Part shown: in pieces, positions 1 through 8,345 of the stretch
How positions within the stretch are numbered: the first letter of the stretch is position 1
Layout: each line of letters opens with the position of its first letter
DNA from: a bacterium
Lineage (GTDB): Bacteria > Planctomycetota > UBA1135 > UBA2386
Direction: 5' to 3'
NCBI GenBank assembly: GCA_030432695.1
Contig: JAUILN010000003.1
Coordinates: 372,001-436,000 of the forward strand
Length of the DNA: 64,000 nt
Program-made: the position numbers and the translations under genes
The notes under the pieces: model-generated
What the model saw: the letters and a program-made list of their open reading frames with translations, nothing else
What the model was told of the DNA's origin: nothing
The model's database searches: none

Positions 1-261
1 CGCGACGCCACCTACGACCACCTCTACACGCCCGCCGAGACCGACGAACTCACGCGGCGGATCGACGAACTCGCCAAGGCCACCCGCACCCTCTACGTGG
101 CGGCCAACAACCACTTCCGCGGTCAGGCGGTGAAGATCGCGTTGGAGCTGGCGGCGTGGCGCGACGGCCAAAAGCTCGACGTGCCGCAGTCGATGGTCGA
201 CGCCTACCCCGAACTCCAGAACATCGCCAAGCGCGCGCAGGGCTCGCTGTTCGGGGAGTGA
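1..261 (+). CDS. DUF72 (YecE-like) family protein, C-terminal part
   Basis: An open frame enters from the left edge and ends at TGA 259-261, giving the last 86 residues of a protein whose start lies outside the window. The residues fit the C-terminal end of the DUF72 family (E. coli YecE-like TIM-barrel proteins): a tyrosine-rich strand (R-D-A-T-Y-D-H-L-Y), a helix with EL...RID, then YVAANNHFRGQAVKIALEL, which matches the family's conserved strand with two Asn followed by the Ala-rich helix. The biochemical role of the family is not established. It is convergent with the aconitase gene, whose stop lies 12 nt away. Family assignment is from remembered conserved positions on a partial protein. 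Confidence 0.75.
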   Translation, partial: RDATYDHLYTPAETDELTRRIDELAKATRTLYVAANNHFRGQAVKIALELAAWRDGQKLDVPQSMVDAYPELQNIAKRAQGSLFGE

Positions 262-273
262 GCCCGTGGCCGG

Positions 274-2223
274 TCAGCCGGTGCGCGCGCGCATCCAACC
301 GAGCAGGCCGCCGCTTCGCAACACTTCCACCTCGTGCGCCGACAGGCCGTGGCGGCAGCGCACCAACCGATCCCTGGTGACGTTGCGCACCTCGACCTCG
401 TCGCCCGCGGCGAGTTGACCCGGCCAGTCGTCGACAGCCAGCCGATCACCGACACCGAAGGCCTCTGCCGCCGCACCGTCGGCGCAGCACAGCGGCAGCA
501 CGCCGAAGTTGATCAGGTTGCGGCGATGGATCCGCGCGAAGCCGTCGGCGACGACCACGCGCAGGCCGAGGTGGCGCGGGGCCAGGGCAGCGTGCTCCCG
601 GCTGGAGCCCTGGCCGTAGTTCGCGCCGCCGACGATCGCGTGACCGCCATTTTCCAACGCCTCGCGGGCATGCTCGACGTAGTCCGGGTCGACGTCGCGG
701 AACGCGAACTCGGCGATCTTCGGGATGTTGCTGCGGTAGGGCAGCACCTCGGCGCCGGCCGGCAGGATCTCGTCGGTGGAGATGTCGGCAGGGGCGGTGA
801 GCACCACCTCGACCGAGAAGTCGTCCGGCGGTGGCTCGAGGTCGGGCAGCGTGACGATGTTGGGGCCCTTCACCAACTCGATCTGCCGGGCCTGTTCCGG
901 CGCGGGCGGTCGCTCGAACAGTGCGTCGTCGTCGCGGGCCGGCTCCTCCGACAGGCTGAGCTCGCGCGGCACGACGTCGCCGTCGCGCGGGTCGGTGATC
1001 ACGCCGCGCAGTGCCGAGGCGGTGGCGGTCTCCGGCGAGACCAGGTGAACGGCATCTTCCTGGGTGCCCGAGCGGCCGGGGAAGTTGCGCGGCACGGTGC
1101 GTAGGCTGATGCGGTCGCTCGCCGGAGCCTGCCCCATGCCGATGCAGCCGTTGCAGCCGGTCTGGTGCAGGCGCGCGCCGGCGGCCAGCAGGTCGAGGAG
1201 GTGGCCGTCGCGGGTCAGCTCCTCGAGGATGCGCCGGCTCGCCGGGTTGACGTCGAACGACACCCCCGGCGCGACGCGACGACCCCGCACCATCCGGGCC
1301 GCAACGGCGAAGTCTCGGTAGCCCGGGTTCGCCGATGAGCCGAGGTAGGCCTGGGCGATCGGCCGACCGGCGACCTCGCGGACGGTGCACACGTTGCCCG
1401 GTGAACTCGGCAGCGCGACCATCGGCTCGAGTTCGTCGAGGACGACGACCTCTCCGGCGTCGTATTCGGCGCCGGGGTCGGCGCGCAACTGCGTGAAGTC
1501 GTGCGCGCGGCCGTTGCGGCGCAGGAACACCTCGGTCGCGGCATCGGCCGGGAACACGCTGGTGGCGCAGCCGATCTCGGTGCCCATGTTGGCGACCACG
1601 TGGCGGTCCATCGCGGTGAGCCAGGCGAGGCCCGGGCCGTCGTACTCGAACACCCAGCCGTTGCCGCCCTCGACTCCGTGGCGACGCAGCAACTCCAGCA
1701 CGAGGTCCTTGGCGCTGACCCCGCGGGGGAAGCGACCGCGCAGGTGGATCTGCCGGACCTTCGGCATCGGCAGGCGGTAGGGTTCGCCAGCGATCGCCAG
1801 CGCGACCTCGATGCCGCCGGCGCCGAACGCGAGCATGCCGAGCGCGCCGGCCGCGGGCGTATGGCTGTCCGAGCCGAGCAGCGTCTTGCCGGGACGACCG
1901 AAGCGCTCCTGATGCACCGGATGACTCACGCCGTTGCCGGGTTGGCTGTAGATCAGTCCGAAGCGGCGGCAGGCGCTGCGCAGGAACACGTGGTCGTCGG
2001 GGTTGCGGTGGTCCTCCTGCAACAGGTTGTGGTCGACGTACTGCACCGACAGTTCGGTCGCGGCGCGCTCGAGTCGCATCGCCTCGAGCTGGAGCATCAC
2101 CAGCGTGCCGGTGGCATCCTGGGTCAGGGTCTGGTCGATGTGGAGTGCGATCTGCTCGCCGGGTCGCGGGCGACCTTCGACCAGGTGCGCGTCGACGAGC
2201 TTGTGGGTGACGGATGCGGGCAT
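274..2223 (-). CDS. Aconitate hydratase (aconitase family, Aquifex-type)
   Basis: A 649-residue protein of the aconitase/isopropylmalate isomerase superfamily, expected to interconvert citrate and isocitrate in the TCA cycle in the cytoplasm. Seen: GSDSHTPAAG near residue 117, a Cys-x-x-Cys pair in TGCNGCIGMG near 356-364 (two Fe-S ligands), and the C-terminal swivel motif GANYGQGSSREHAA with the substrate-binding SSR. The size of about 650 residues fits the short putative aconitase type rather than the roughly 900-residue AcnA. Where classical aconitases have GSCTNS, with the third cluster cysteine, this one reads GSSANPG near residue 294. I recall this substitution in the short family but cannot verify it. 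ATG 2223 is chosen over the upstream ATG at 2310 because GGAGGA lies 11 nt ahead. It is divergent from aceE. Confidence 0.9.
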   Translation of the reverse strand: MPASVTHKLVDAHLVEGRPRPGEQIALHIDQTLTQDATGTLVMLQLEAMRLERAATELSVQYVDHNLLQEDHRNPDDHVFLRSACRRFGLIYSQPGNGVSHPVHQERFGRPGKTLLGSDSHTPAAGALGMLAFGAGGIEVALAIAGEPYRLPMPKVRQIHLRGRFPRGVSAKDLVLELLRRHGVEGGNGWVFEYDGPGLAWLTAMDRHVVANMGTEIGCATSVFPADAATEVFLRRNGRAHDFTQLRADPGAEYDAGEVVVLDELEPMVALPSSPGNVCTVREVAGRPIAQAYLGSSANPGYRDFAVAARMVRGRRVAPGVSFDVNPASRRILEELTRDGHLLDLLAAGARLHQTGCNGCIGMGQAPASDRISLRTVPRNFPGRSGTQEDAVHLVSPETATASALRGVITDPRDGDVVPRELSLSEEPARDDDALFERPPAPEQARQIELVKGPNIVTLPDLEPPPDDFSVEVVLTAPADISTDEILPAGAEVLPYRSNIPKIAEFAFRDVDPDYVEHAREALENGGHAIVGGANYGQGSSREHAALAPRHLGLRVVVADGFARIHRRNLINFGVLPLCCADGAAAEAFGVGDRLAVDDWPGQLAAGDEVEVRNVTRDRLVRCRHGLSAHEVEVLRSGGLLGWMRARTG

Positions 2224-2299
2224 CGTGGGGTCCTCCGGTGCGCGCGTCGCGGAGTCGCGGGATCGTCGGGGGCGACGCGGTTCACGCGGCGGGTGTGCG

Positions 2300-2320
2300 G
2301 GCACGCGCATTGCGCGTGCC
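2300..2320. promoter_or_regulatory. 21-bp perfect palindrome in the acn-aceE divergent promoter
   Basis: GGCACGCGCA, a single T, then TGCGCGTGCC form perfect 10-bp arms. The element ends 8 nt before the aceE ATG and lies 77 nt upstream of the aconitase start. Its symmetry suits a dimeric repressor that could govern both genes. Alternatively it is an RNA hairpin in the aceE leader placed just before the weak ribosome binding site GAAGAG. No regulator is encoded beside it. The sequence is seen directly; the function is inferred. Confidence 0.45.
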
Positions 2321-2328
2321 GTGAAGAG

Positions 2329-5037
2329 ATGGTCGAGACTGAAAGTCCCCGGGCTGCGTCACGCCGTCGGCTGGTGCAGGACTGGCTGGACGCGTTCGCC
2401 GAGCACTGCGAGCGGTTCGGTCGCGACGATGCCGGCGACCTCCTCGCCCAGCTCGAGCGGCTCGGCGCCGCGCGGGGCGTGGCGGTGCCACGGCCCGGCA
2501 CCGCCGCGGCGCGCGCCGTGAATTCGATTCCCGCGGCCGACCAGCCGCGCTACCCGGGCGACCTCGAGGTCGAGCGACGCATCGAGGCGATGGTCCGCTG
2601 GAACGCGCTGGCGATGGTGGTGCGCGCCAACCGGGAGTTTCCCGGTCTGGGCGGGCACATCTCCACCTTCGCGTCGGCGGCGACCCTGCTCGAGCACTCG
2701 TTTCTACATTTCTTCCGCGGCCACGCTGCAGACGGCCTGCACGACCGGCTGTTCCTGCAGGGGCACGCGTCGCCGGGTGTCTACGCGCACGCGTTCGTCG
2801 ACGGCCGTCTGAGCGAGGCGCAGCTCGACGCCTTCCGCCGCGAGGTCTCCGCCCAGGGGCTGCCGTCCTATCCGCATCCGCGCTCGATGCCCGGCTTCTG
2901 GGAGTTCCCCAGCGTGTCGATGGGGCTCGCGCCCTTGATGGGCATCTACCAGGCACGGTTCGATCGCTATCTCCTGCGCCGTGGCCTGGTCGATCGCGTG
3001 CCGCGGACCTGGATCGTCTGCGGCGACGGCGAGATGGACGAGCCCGAGTCGTTCGGCGCGGTGTCGTTGGCGGCGCGGGAAGAACTCTCCGAGCTGGTGA
3101 TGGTCGTCGACTGCAACCTGCAGCGCCTCGACGGACCGGTGCGGACCTCGGGTCGGTTGGTCGACGAACTGGAGAGGCGCTTCGAGGGAGCCGGTTGGCG
3201 GGTGATCCGGTTGCTGTGGGGCAGCGGCTGGGACGACCTGCTGACGCGCGATCGCGACGGGGCGTTGGTCGAACGGCTGGCAACGGCTTCGGACGCAGAC
3301 TGGCAGCGCTGGTCGGTGGTCGATGGCCCGACCTTCGGCGAGGAGTTCGTAGGCGAGTCCCGCGGGCTCGCTGGGTTGCTCGATGGCCTGTCGGAGGCCG
3401 GACTGGCGGCGCTGGCCCGCGACCGCGGCGGCCACGACCCGCGCAAGGTCCACGCCGCTCTCGCCGCGGCGGTGGCGGAGGAGTCCCGGCCGACCGTGGT
3501 GCTGGCGCAGACCATCAAGGGGCACGGCCTCGGCGAGTCGGGCGAGGGCCGCAACGCGACTCACAAGCGCAAGGATCTCGACGCGGCGGCACTGCGCGCC
3601 TTCCGGGACCGCTTCGGCGTGCCGCTGTCGGATCGAGACGTCGAGGCGGTCGCCTACGTCCGCCCGGCCGTGGACTCCGCCGAGGCCGCCTACCTCGCGG
3701 CCCGTCGCGAGGCCCTCGATGGGCCGACCCCGCGCCGCGTCGTCCCACCGCTCGCAGAGCTGCGCGTCGCGGTGCCCGAGGCCCCGTTCGCGGCGGCCGC
3801 CGAGGGCAGCGGAGACCGGAGTTCGTCGACGACCTCGGAGCTGGTCCGCCTGCTCACCGACCTGCTCGACGACGAAGACTTCGGCGAACGGCTGGTGCCG
3901 ATCGTGCCCGACGAGGCGCGGACCTTCGGCATGGAGCCCCTGTTCCGCAAGGTCGGTATCCACGCGCCGCACGAGCCCGAGCAGGAGCCGGTCGACGCCG
4001 GCACGCTGACCGCCTATCGCGAGTCGACCGACGGCCAGCTTCTCGAGGAGGGCATCACCGAGGCCGGCGCGATGGCGAGCACGATCGCTGCGGGGATGGC
4101 GCACGCGACCTGCGGCAAGGCGTTCGTGCCATTCTACTTCTTCTATTCGATGTTCGGCTTCCAGCGGGTCGGCGACCTGATCTGGGCGGCCGGCGACGCG
4201 CTGGCGCGAGGCTTCCTGGTCGGCGCGACGTCCGGGCGGACCACGCTGAACGGCGAAGGGCTGCAACACCAGGACGGCCACAGCCACCTGCTGGCGATGG
4301 CCCATCCCGGCGTGCGTAGCTACGACATCGCGCACGGCTACGAGCAGGCGGTGGTCGTCGAAGACCGTCTCCGCGCGATGCTGGAGGACGGCGTCGAGGA
4401 GCTGGTCTACCTGACCGTCTCCAACGAGGACCTGGTCCATCCGCCACTGCCCGACGGCGCGCGGGAGGGGATCCTGCGCGGCGCCTACCGCCTCGAGGGG
4501 CCGGACGACCATGCGCCGGCGGTGCGGATCCTGGCGGCCGGTCCGCTGGTCGCCGCGGCCCGCGCGGCGCGTCGTCGCCTGCGCGAACGGCATGCGGTCG
4601 AGGCCGTGGTCTTCGTCGTCACGTCGTGGAGCGAGCTGTATCTCGAGGCGCTCGCCGCCGAGCGAGACCGCCGGTTGGGGATCGACGACCGCCAGCCGTG
4701 GCTCGCCGCGCTGTTCGGTGGCTCCGATGCGCCGTTCGTCGCCGTGTCGGACTTCGTCCAGCACCTGCCGCACCTGCTGGCTCGCTGGCTTCCCGGTCCA
4801 CTGCACGCCCTCGGCACCCACGGCTTCGGTCGCAGTGACACCCGCGAGGCGCTGCGCCGCCACTTCGAGATCGACCGTGACCACATCGTCCATGCCTGCC
4901 TCGCGGCACTGCACGAACTCGGCCGCATCGATCGCTTCGCGGTGGACGCCGCGCGCGACGAACTCGGCCGCGTGCCGGAGCTGCCGCCCTACCCCGTTCC
5001 CCGAACCTCCACCGCATCCCAGCAGGTCTCGTCGTGA
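2329..5037 (+). CDS. aceE: Pyruvate dehydrogenase E1 component, homodimeric type
   Basis: A 902-residue thiamine-diphosphate enzyme that decarboxylates pyruvate and reductively acetylates the lipoyl group of E2. The length fits the homodimeric E1 type (E. coli AceE is 887). Seen: LGGHISTFASAATL near 107-120, the ThDP/Mg motif GDGEMDEPES at 232-241, KGHGLGESGEGRNATHK further on, and C-terminal transketolase-like modules with EGITEAGAM and LQHQDGHSHL. The frame is open from 1501, but that part is antisense to the aconitase gene and carries no family similarity. ATG 2329, after GAAGAG, gives the expected N terminus. It overlaps aceF by 4 nt (GTGA), so the two are almost certainly co-translated. 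No E3 (lpd) gene is present in the window. Confidence 0.95.
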   Translation: MVETESPRAASRRRLVQDWLDAFAEHCERFGRDDAGDLLAQLERLGAARGVAVPRPGTAAARAVNSIPAADQPRYPGDLEVERRIEAMVRWNALAMVVRANREFPGLGGHISTFASAATLLEHSFLHFFRGHAADGLHDRLFLQGHASPGVYAHAFVDGRLSEAQLDAFRREVSAQGLPSYPHPRSMPGFWEFPSVSMGLAPLMGIYQARFDRYLLRRGLVDRVPRTWIVCGDGEMDEPESFGAVSLAAREELSELVMVVDCNLQRLDGPVRTSGRLVDELERRFEGAGWRVIRLLWGSGWDDLLTRDRDGALVERLATASDADWQRWSVVDGPTFGEEFVGESRGLAGLLDGLSEAGLAALARDRGGHDPRKVHAALAAAVAEESRPTVVLAQTIKGHGLGESGEGRNATHKRKDLDAAALRAFRDRFGVPLSDRDVEAVAYVRPAVDSAEAAYLAARREALDGPTPRRVVPPLAELRVAVPEAPFAAAAEGSGDRSSSTTSELVRLLTDLLDDEDFGERLVPIVPDEARTFGMEPLFRKVGIHAPHEPEQEPVDAGTLTAYRESTDGQLLEEGITEAGAMASTIAAGMAHATCGKAFVPFYFFYSMFGFQRVGDLIWAAGDALARGFLVGATSGRTTLNGEGLQHQDGHSHLLAMAHPGVRSYDIAHGYEQAVVVEDRLRAMLEDGVEELVYLTVSNEDLVHPPLPDGAREGILRGAYRLEGPDDHAPAVRILAAGPLVAAARAARRRLRERHAVEAVVFVVTSWSELYLEALAAERDRRLGIDDRQPWLAALFGGSDAPFVAVSDFVQHLPHLLARWLPGPLHALGTHGFGRSDTREALRRHFEIDRDHIVHACLAALHELGRIDRFAVDAARDELGRVPELPPYPVPRTSTASQQVSS

Positions 5038-6548
5038 GCACCACCATCAAGCTGCCCTCCCTCGGCGAGTCCGTCGAATCCGCGCGCATCGTCGCCATCC
5101 AGGTCGCGGTGGGCGACGAGGTCGGCGCCGAGGACCCGGTCTTCGAGGTCGAGACCGACAAGGCCACGCTCGACGTGCCGGCCGAGGAGGCAGGGCGCGT
5201 CGCCGAGATCCTGGTCGCGGTGGGTGACGACGTCGAGGTCGGCCAGGACGTGTTGGTCCTCGAGTCGGCGGAGGACTCGGAGTCGGGAGGGGACGACGAG
5301 CAGGGTGAAGCCGACGAGGCCGACGAACAAGACGGTGTTGGAGACCCGGCCGCGGAGCGCGGGAGCGGCGAAGACGAGGACGAGCGGGACTCCGAGGAGC
5401 GGTCGCGCGAGACTCGCGCCGAAGCCGGCGAAGAACGGCACGAGACCGAAGAGCAGGCCGAGGACGACGACGCAGATCGGTCTGCGAGCGCGAAAGGCGA
5501 CGACGGTCCGAGCGAGCAGCAGTCGACGAAGTCCGAGCGCGGCGACCAGGTCGAGAACGAGACCGAGGCGGCACCCGCAGCGGATTCCGACGGGGAGTCC
5601 GCGGAAGCCACCGCAAAGGGCGATGCCGGCAAGCGTTCCAAGGCCCGTCGAGAGGCGGGGGCCGGCGACGCGGCGGCCCCACCCCACGTGCGTCGGATGG
5701 CCCGCGAACTCGGGGTCGACCTCGCGGAGGTCGCCGCCGAGGATGCGGTGCGGGTCACCGAGGCCGACCTGTTCGCCCACGTGCGTGCGCGTCTGGAGCG
5801 ATCGGCACCGCGGGGCGCGCAGGCGGGTTCGACGCTGCCCGACTTCGAGGAGTGGGGGCCGGTGGAGCGCCAGCCGATCGACGGCGTGCGGCGGGTGACC
5901 GGCGAGAAGGTGCTCGAGTCGTGGCGACGGATCCCGCAGGTCACCCACTTCGACTCGGCGCGGGTCGGCGACCTCCAGGACTTCCGCCGCAGGCACGAAG
6001 CCGACGACGGGCCGGTCTCGCTCACCGCCGTGATCGCAAAGGTCGTGGCCGAGGTCCTCCGGCAGTTCCCGCGCGCCAACGCCAGCTTCGACGAGGACGC
6101 CCTGGAGATCGTGCTTCGGCGCTCCATCCACCTCGGCATCGCGGTGGACACCGAACGCGGCCTGTTGGTCCCGGTGCTGCACGATGTGCAGGACCTCGGC
6201 ATCCGCGAGATCGCCGCTCGGCTGAGCGAACTCGTCGCGTCGGCGCACTCCGGGGATCTGTCGCCGGATCAGCTGGCGGGCGGCAGCTTCACGCTCTCCA
6301 ACGTGGGCATGCTCGGCGGTTCGCACTTCACGCCGATCGTGCCGTGGCCGCAGGTCGCGATCCTCGGTCTCGGCCGCGTCGAGCCGCAAGTGGTGCGGGA
6401 CGCGGCCGGCGAGTTCGTCGAGGCCGCGGTGCTGCCGCTGTCGTTGAGCTACGACCACCGGGTGCTCGACGGCGGCGACGCGGCGCGCTTCTGCCGCCGC
6501 GTCGCCGAGGCCCTCGAGGATCCGATGAGCCTGTGGATGTCGGGATGA
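5034..6548 (+). CDS. aceF: Dihydrolipoamide acetyltransferase (E2 of pyruvate dehydrogenase)
   Basis: A 504-residue E2 that transfers acetyl from lipoyl-lysine to CoA and forms the core of the complex. Domains in order: one lipoyl domain (about 1-77; ETDKATLDVP places the lipoylated lysine at 43), a linker of roughly 130 residues made almost entirely of Glu, Asp, Ser, Arg and Gly, a peripheral-subunit-binding domain (starts PPHVRRMARELGVDL), and the catalytic domain from about 270, ending with SYDHRVLDGG near 472-481 that carries the active-site His and Asp. Starts at a GTG overlapping the aceE stop. E. coli E2 has three lipoyl domains and Ala/Pro-rich linkers, so the single domain and highly charged linker differ. 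Confidence 0.95.
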   Translation: MSTTIKLPSLGESVESARIVAIQVAVGDEVGAEDPVFEVETDKATLDVPAEEAGRVAEILVAVGDDVEVGQDVLVLESAEDSESGGDDEQGEADEADEQDGVGDPAAERGSGEDEDERDSEERSRETRAEAGEERHETEEQAEDDDADRSASAKGDDGPSEQQSTKSERGDQVENETEAAPAADSDGESAEATAKGDAGKRSKARREAGAGDAAAPPHVRRMARELGVDLAEVAAEDAVRVTEADLFAHVRARLERSAPRGAQAGSTLPDFEEWGPVERQPIDGVRRVTGEKVLESWRRIPQVTHFDSARVGDLQDFRRRHEADDGPVSLTAVIAKVVAEVLRQFPRANASFDEDALEIVLRRSIHLGIAVDTERGLLVPVLHDVQDLGIREIAARLSELVASAHSGDLSPDQLAGGSFTLSNVGMLGGSHFTPIVPWPQVAILGLGRVEPQVVRDAAGEFVEAAVLPLSLSYDHRVLDGGDAARFCRRVAEALEDPMSLWMSG

Positions 6549-6549
6549 C

Positions 6550-8103
6550 TCACTGCTCGTCCGAGTCCGAGGACCCCGAGTCCTCCTCCGGGCCGCCCTT
6601 CACCTCGAGCAGGTTGCGCACCCAGGTGGCACCGCCCTCGAAGGCGTTCTCGGTCGCGGCATGGCGCTCGCTCTGGCTGTCGACCTCGCCGCGCAGGATC
6701 GCGGTGCCCGCGCGGACCGTCACGTCGACCTGCTCCGAATCCACGAACGGACTCCACCAGATCTCGTCCTCGATCTCGTCGGCGATGTCCGGGTCGCTGC
6801 TCTCGGTGGTCTTCGGCTCGTAGTCGTACCAGCTGCGGTGCTGCAGGTACGGATCGAACAGGAAGGGGTCGTAGACCAGGACGCTGGAATCCTCGACGTC
6901 CAGGCGGTTCTTCACCTCGGTGACGTCGAAGATCGACGAGGCGATCGTCTCGGCCCGCGACTTCTCGAAGTAGCCGTCGACGGTGCCGCGCAGGTAGGCC
7001 GTTCCGCCGATCACGTCGATGTCGACCTCGAAGCGCTCGAGGTACGGGTCGCGCAGGAACGCTGCGGCGATGTCCCGTTCGGCGCGGGTGTCCGGATCGG
7101 CGAGACCGCGGTCGGGAGCTCGGACCTTCAGCCGGTTGTCGACGTGGGCCACGCCGAAGGTGTCGAGCGCGGCGTCCTCGGCCGATCGCTTGGCGCGCAG
7201 GCTGTCGACCTTGCCGCGCAGGGTCGCGACGTAGTGCTCGACGCTCACGTCGATGTCGTTGGAGTCGGTCAACGAGTCGTAGCGCAGGTTGCGCGACACC
7301 GCCGCTTCGACCGCGTCGTCGGACAACGTCTCGCGGTTCTTGCCCATGCGCTCGTCCTCGGCCCAGGCGGAGACCGCCAATCGGCCGTTCTCGACCGCGC
7401 GCACGCCGGTCACCCAGGCGTCCGACGTGGCCCGCGACTTCTCCGCGGCGCTGCCGACGATGCCTGACAGGAGGACCTTGCCGTCGGTGACGTCGACCTC
7501 GATCAGACCGTCGTCGACGAGTACGTCCCAGGTCAGCCGCTGTTCGATCTCGCGCGAGATCTCGATGTCGGGTCGGTCCAATGCCGGGTCGACCTCGATC
7601 GAGTTCTCGACGCCGACGACGCCGCGGATCCCGCGCGCGACCCGCGCCGCCGCCTGCTTCTCGGCGTAGGAATCCGCCGAGCCGCTGAGCGTCACGAAGC
7701 CGGCGGCCACCTCGACGTCGGTCTCGAACGATTCGGTGACCGGGTCCTGCAGCAGGCCGTCCTCGACGTGGTTGCGGATCTCCCAGTCCATCAGGCCCCA
7801 GTAAGGCTTGACCTCGATCCGGTCCTCGACCCGCTCGACGCCACGCACCGTCTCGGCGAGCCGGCGGGCGTAGCGGCGCTCGATCAGGCTGTCGACGTCG
7901 CCGGACAGGGTCACGACGCCGTCCTTGCAGCGGACGTCGATCTTGTTGACGTCGACGGCGGGGAACATCGCGAGTTCGTCCTCGACGACGTCGACGATGT
8001 CCTGCGAGCTGATGTCCGGCTGCTCGCGCTCCTGCGCGAGGATCGTGGGCGATAGGAAGAGGGTCGCGGTGGCGACCACGAAGGGAAGTCTGCACGGTGT
8101 CAT
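6550..8103 (-). CDS. Secreted protein with six BON domains
   Basis: A 517-residue protein with an N-terminal signal peptide (hydrophobic core about 7-20, cut after ILAQ). It consists almost wholly of six tandem BON domains of about 65 residues, each with the family pattern of an acidic helix, a D-V-x-V strand, then G-x-V-x-L-x-G (for example GVVTLSGDVDS, GFVTLSGSADS, GKVLLSGIVGS, GTAYLRGTVDG, GTAILRGEVDS) and an E-x-R-R/K-A helix. BON domains are associated with periplasmic envelope stress proteins (OsmY-like) and are thought to bind phospholipid; the exact role here is unknown. OsmY has two such domains. The start has GAGGAA 8 nt upstream. It is convergent with aceF, with one base between the two stops. 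Confidence 0.85.
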   Translation of the reverse strand: MTPCRLPFVVATATLFLSPTILAQEREQPDISSQDIVDVVEDELAMFPAVDVNKIDVRCKDGVVTLSGDVDSLIERRYARRLAETVRGVERVEDRIEVKPYWGLMDWEIRNHVEDGLLQDPVTESFETDVEVAAGFVTLSGSADSYAEKQAAARVARGIRGVVGVENSIEVDPALDRPDIEISREIEQRLTWDVLVDDGLIEVDVTDGKVLLSGIVGSAAEKSRATSDAWVTGVRAVENGRLAVSAWAEDERMGKNRETLSDDAVEAAVSRNLRYDSLTDSNDIDVSVEHYVATLRGKVDSLRAKRSAEDAALDTFGVAHVDNRLKVRAPDRGLADPDTRAERDIAAAFLRDPYLERFEVDIDVIGGTAYLRGTVDGYFEKSRAETIASSIFDVTEVKNRLDVEDSSVLVYDPFLFDPYLQHRSWYDYEPKTTESSDPDIADEIEDEIWWSPFVDSEQVDVTVRAGTAILRGEVDSQSERHAATENAFEGGATWVRNLLEVKGGPEEDSGSSDSDEQ

Positions 8104-8345
8104 GGTGATTCCTCGGAACGGGTTGCTGCCACCGAGTGACCTCGGGGGATCGCGGCGGCGTGCGTGATACGGGGCGCAACGTGCATGCCGGGGGCTCGCA
8201 CGGCGGCCCCGCCGGAAGCCGCGAGTCGCTCGGCATCTGCGAGTAGGTGCGCGCGCGAGCGGATCGTGCCGATAGGAGGTGTCCGCTCAGTTCCGTGGGC
8301 GGGACTCGGGTGTGATCGGTGGCCGCTACGCCGATCCGGTGCTCC

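Noticed and set aside
1501..2328. N-terminal extension of the aceE frame
   Set aside because: It lies opposite the aconitase gene, lacks similarity to E1 proteins, and ATG 2329 gives the normal E1 length.
2704..4914. 736-residue minus-strand frame opposite aceE
   Set aside because: aceE on the plus strand has full family motifs; the antisense translation has none.
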